This document shows positions 63,176-64,000 of a stretch of DNA of 64,000 nt, piece after piece. This stretch comes from Acidobacteriota bacterium (GTDB lineage Bacteria; Acidobacteriota; Terriglobia; Terriglobales; Acidobacteriaceae), in the NCBI GenBank assembly GCA_021851335.1, contig JAJZEA010000012.1, positions 1 to 64,000 of the forward strand, given 5' to 3'. Numbering within the stretch: position 1 is the first letter of the stretch; every line of letters starts with the position of its first letter. A model generated the notes under the pieces. The model ran no database searches. It was not told the origin of the DNA and saw only the letters and a list, made by a program, of their open reading frames with translations. Both the position numbers and the translations under genes were made by a program.

Positions 63176-63712
63176 TTACTCCTCGGTCGGCAGCGCGCAC
63201 TCCACGGCAAATCGGCCAATCTGCAACCACGCCTTGTCACCGTGCTCCGGCACCCAGATCCGCAACGACTCCACGCGTGTGCCCGGAGGCATTCGATGCG
63301 CCACCACATTGCCCAGCAGCTTGCCCGTCACCGCCTCGTGCAGATGAATCTGCAGATTGTCGCCGTCACGCTCCCAGCCAAAGATGTATTGTCCCGGCGC
63401 AAGCGCAATCTCGCCCATGCGGATCGGAGCCTGCACGCGCAGGTAGTGCGAATACTTGCCATCTGCCGAATAGCCGGCGGTGATCAGCACCACGCCAGCA
63501 AAATAGTGTCCCGCGCCGTCGGTGATGCCGCTGGCCGTGCGCATCTCCGTTTCGATGTGCTCCTTTTCTACCGGCGCGCGCAGGGGCAGCACCGCGCTCA
63601 ACTCCGCGCTTGTCGCCGAGCGCCACACCGGGCGGCTATGCGCCGAGGCGCACAGCGGCAACAGGTTCAGGGGCAGCACGCCGAGCAGGATGGCCAACAG
63701 CAGTCGTTTCAC
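63176..63712 (-). CDS. Secreted protein of unknown function
   Basis: A 178-aa exported protein. The signal peptide (LLLAILLGVLPLNLLPLCAS) is followed by a beta-rich domain (GHYFAGVVLITAGYSADG, APIRMGEIALAPGQYIFGWE, ESLRIWVPEHGDKAWLQIG). No family is recognised. The GTG start overlaps the stop of the LuxR gene (GTGA), so the two are coupled, and the regulator might respond to a signal linked to this protein. Confidence 0.75.
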   Translation of the reverse strand: MKRLLLAILLGVLPLNLLPLCASAHSRPVWRSATSAELSAVLPLRAPVEKEHIETEMRTASGITDGAGHYFAGVVLITAGYSADGKYSHYLRVQAPIRMGEIALAPGQYIFGWERDGDNLQIHLHEAVTGKLLGNVVAHRMPPGTRVESLRIWVPEHGDKAWLQIGRFAVECALPTEE

Positions 63713-64000
63713 CGGCGAAGATCTCCCGTAGTGTCCAGTTGTACCAGCCCGCGCTGGATCGCCGCCGTCGCCGCCTGGGTTCGATCGGAGACTCCGAGCT
63801 TGCCCAGCAGGCTGTTGATATGCGTCTTCACCGTGGCTTCGCCAATCTCCAGCTCCACGCCGATTTCCTTATTGCTTTTGCCGCGCACAATCTGCTCCAG
63901 CACGTCCTGCTCGCGATGCGTCAGCTCTTCGGCTCCCATGCGTTCGGCCAGCTTCTGCGCAATCACCGACGGAATGCAGGATTTGCCCGCATGCACCTGA
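63709..64000 (-). CDS. LuxR/NarL-type response regulator, C-terminal part
   Basis: Runs off the right window edge; the last 97 or so residues are present. LTHREQDVLEQIVRGKSNKE, then IGEATVKTHINSLLGKLGV, is a standard LuxR HTH. HAGKSCIPSVIAQKLAERM is the linker typical of NarL-like regulators, so a receiver domain is expected further right. Its stop overlaps the start of the secreted-protein gene. Confidence 0.88.
   Translation of the reverse strand, partial: QVHAGKSCIPSVIAQKLAERMGAEELTHREQDVLEQIVRGKSNKEIGVELEIGEATVKTHINSLLGKLGVSDRTQAATAAIQRGLVQLDTTGDLRR

Noticed and set aside
61231-63483. 750-codon plus-strand frame over CRTAC1 copy C
   Set aside because: The same mirror effect; it also runs across the neighbouring gene boundary.

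Overview
The window reads as a chromosomal segment of an acidobacterium, most likely class Terriglobia (Acidobacteriaceae-like). The pointers are an ADOP-type duplicated permease coupled to a PadR regulator, three CRTAC1/ASPIC-UnbV proteins, a TonB-dependent receptor with an N-terminal carboxypeptidase-regulatory-like domain, a sedolisin-like protein fused to Ig-like repeats, and high-GC codon use. This placement is inferred from gene content; no 16S rRNA gene is present.

Positions 1 to about 15,600 form a mosaic accessory region. It holds a truncated XRE regulator, a Phd/PIN toxin-antitoxin pair, an RHH/Fic pair with a perfect 14-bp inverted repeat in its promoter, the padR-ADOP operon, an IS110 fragment, an Lrp regulator divergent from an aldo/keto reductase, an ECF42-like sigma factor facing a DGPF/YCII protein, an OprB-type porin, a truncated carboxymuconolactone decarboxylase, a DJ-1/PfpI protein and several small ORFs. 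Two copies of a roughly 160-bp repeat (6261 and 13391) bracket part of it. A degenerate tRNA 3' half (about 13,655) and an intact tRNA-Ser(TGA) (15,590) lie on its right side.

From 15.6 to 32.6 kb the content is more chromosomal: HslR-like S4 protein, lipocalin, the sedolisin-like Ig protein, two exported amidases, nadD-rsfS (RsfS with a long histone-H1-like Lys/Ala tail), two membrane proteins, a TonB receptor, an R3H protein with an RG-rich tail, and a NagX-like acetyltransferase.

From 32.7 to 46 kb lie two tandem CRTAC1 genes, a double-Usp protein, cydAB divergent from a SPASM radical SAM gene, a YceI protein, a MarR regulator, a PilZ protein followed directly by an atypical response regulator, and an ATP-grasp-like protein. 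At 46.2 kb is a secreted protein made of five near-identical 19-residue repeats, the most unusual small gene here.

From 46.7 to 64 kb come two uncharacterised membrane proteins, an aldo/keto reductase, an M29-like aminopeptidase, tandem Yip1 genes (the second frameshifted), acpP-fabF divergent from rmuC, an outer-membrane barrel, a frameshifted secreted phosphoesterase, an Old Yellow Enzyme, an AT-richer acyltransferase, a third CRTAC1 gene, a secreted protein of unknown function and the 3' end of a LuxR-type regulator. Small repeat families recur between genes from 51 to 58.5 kb.
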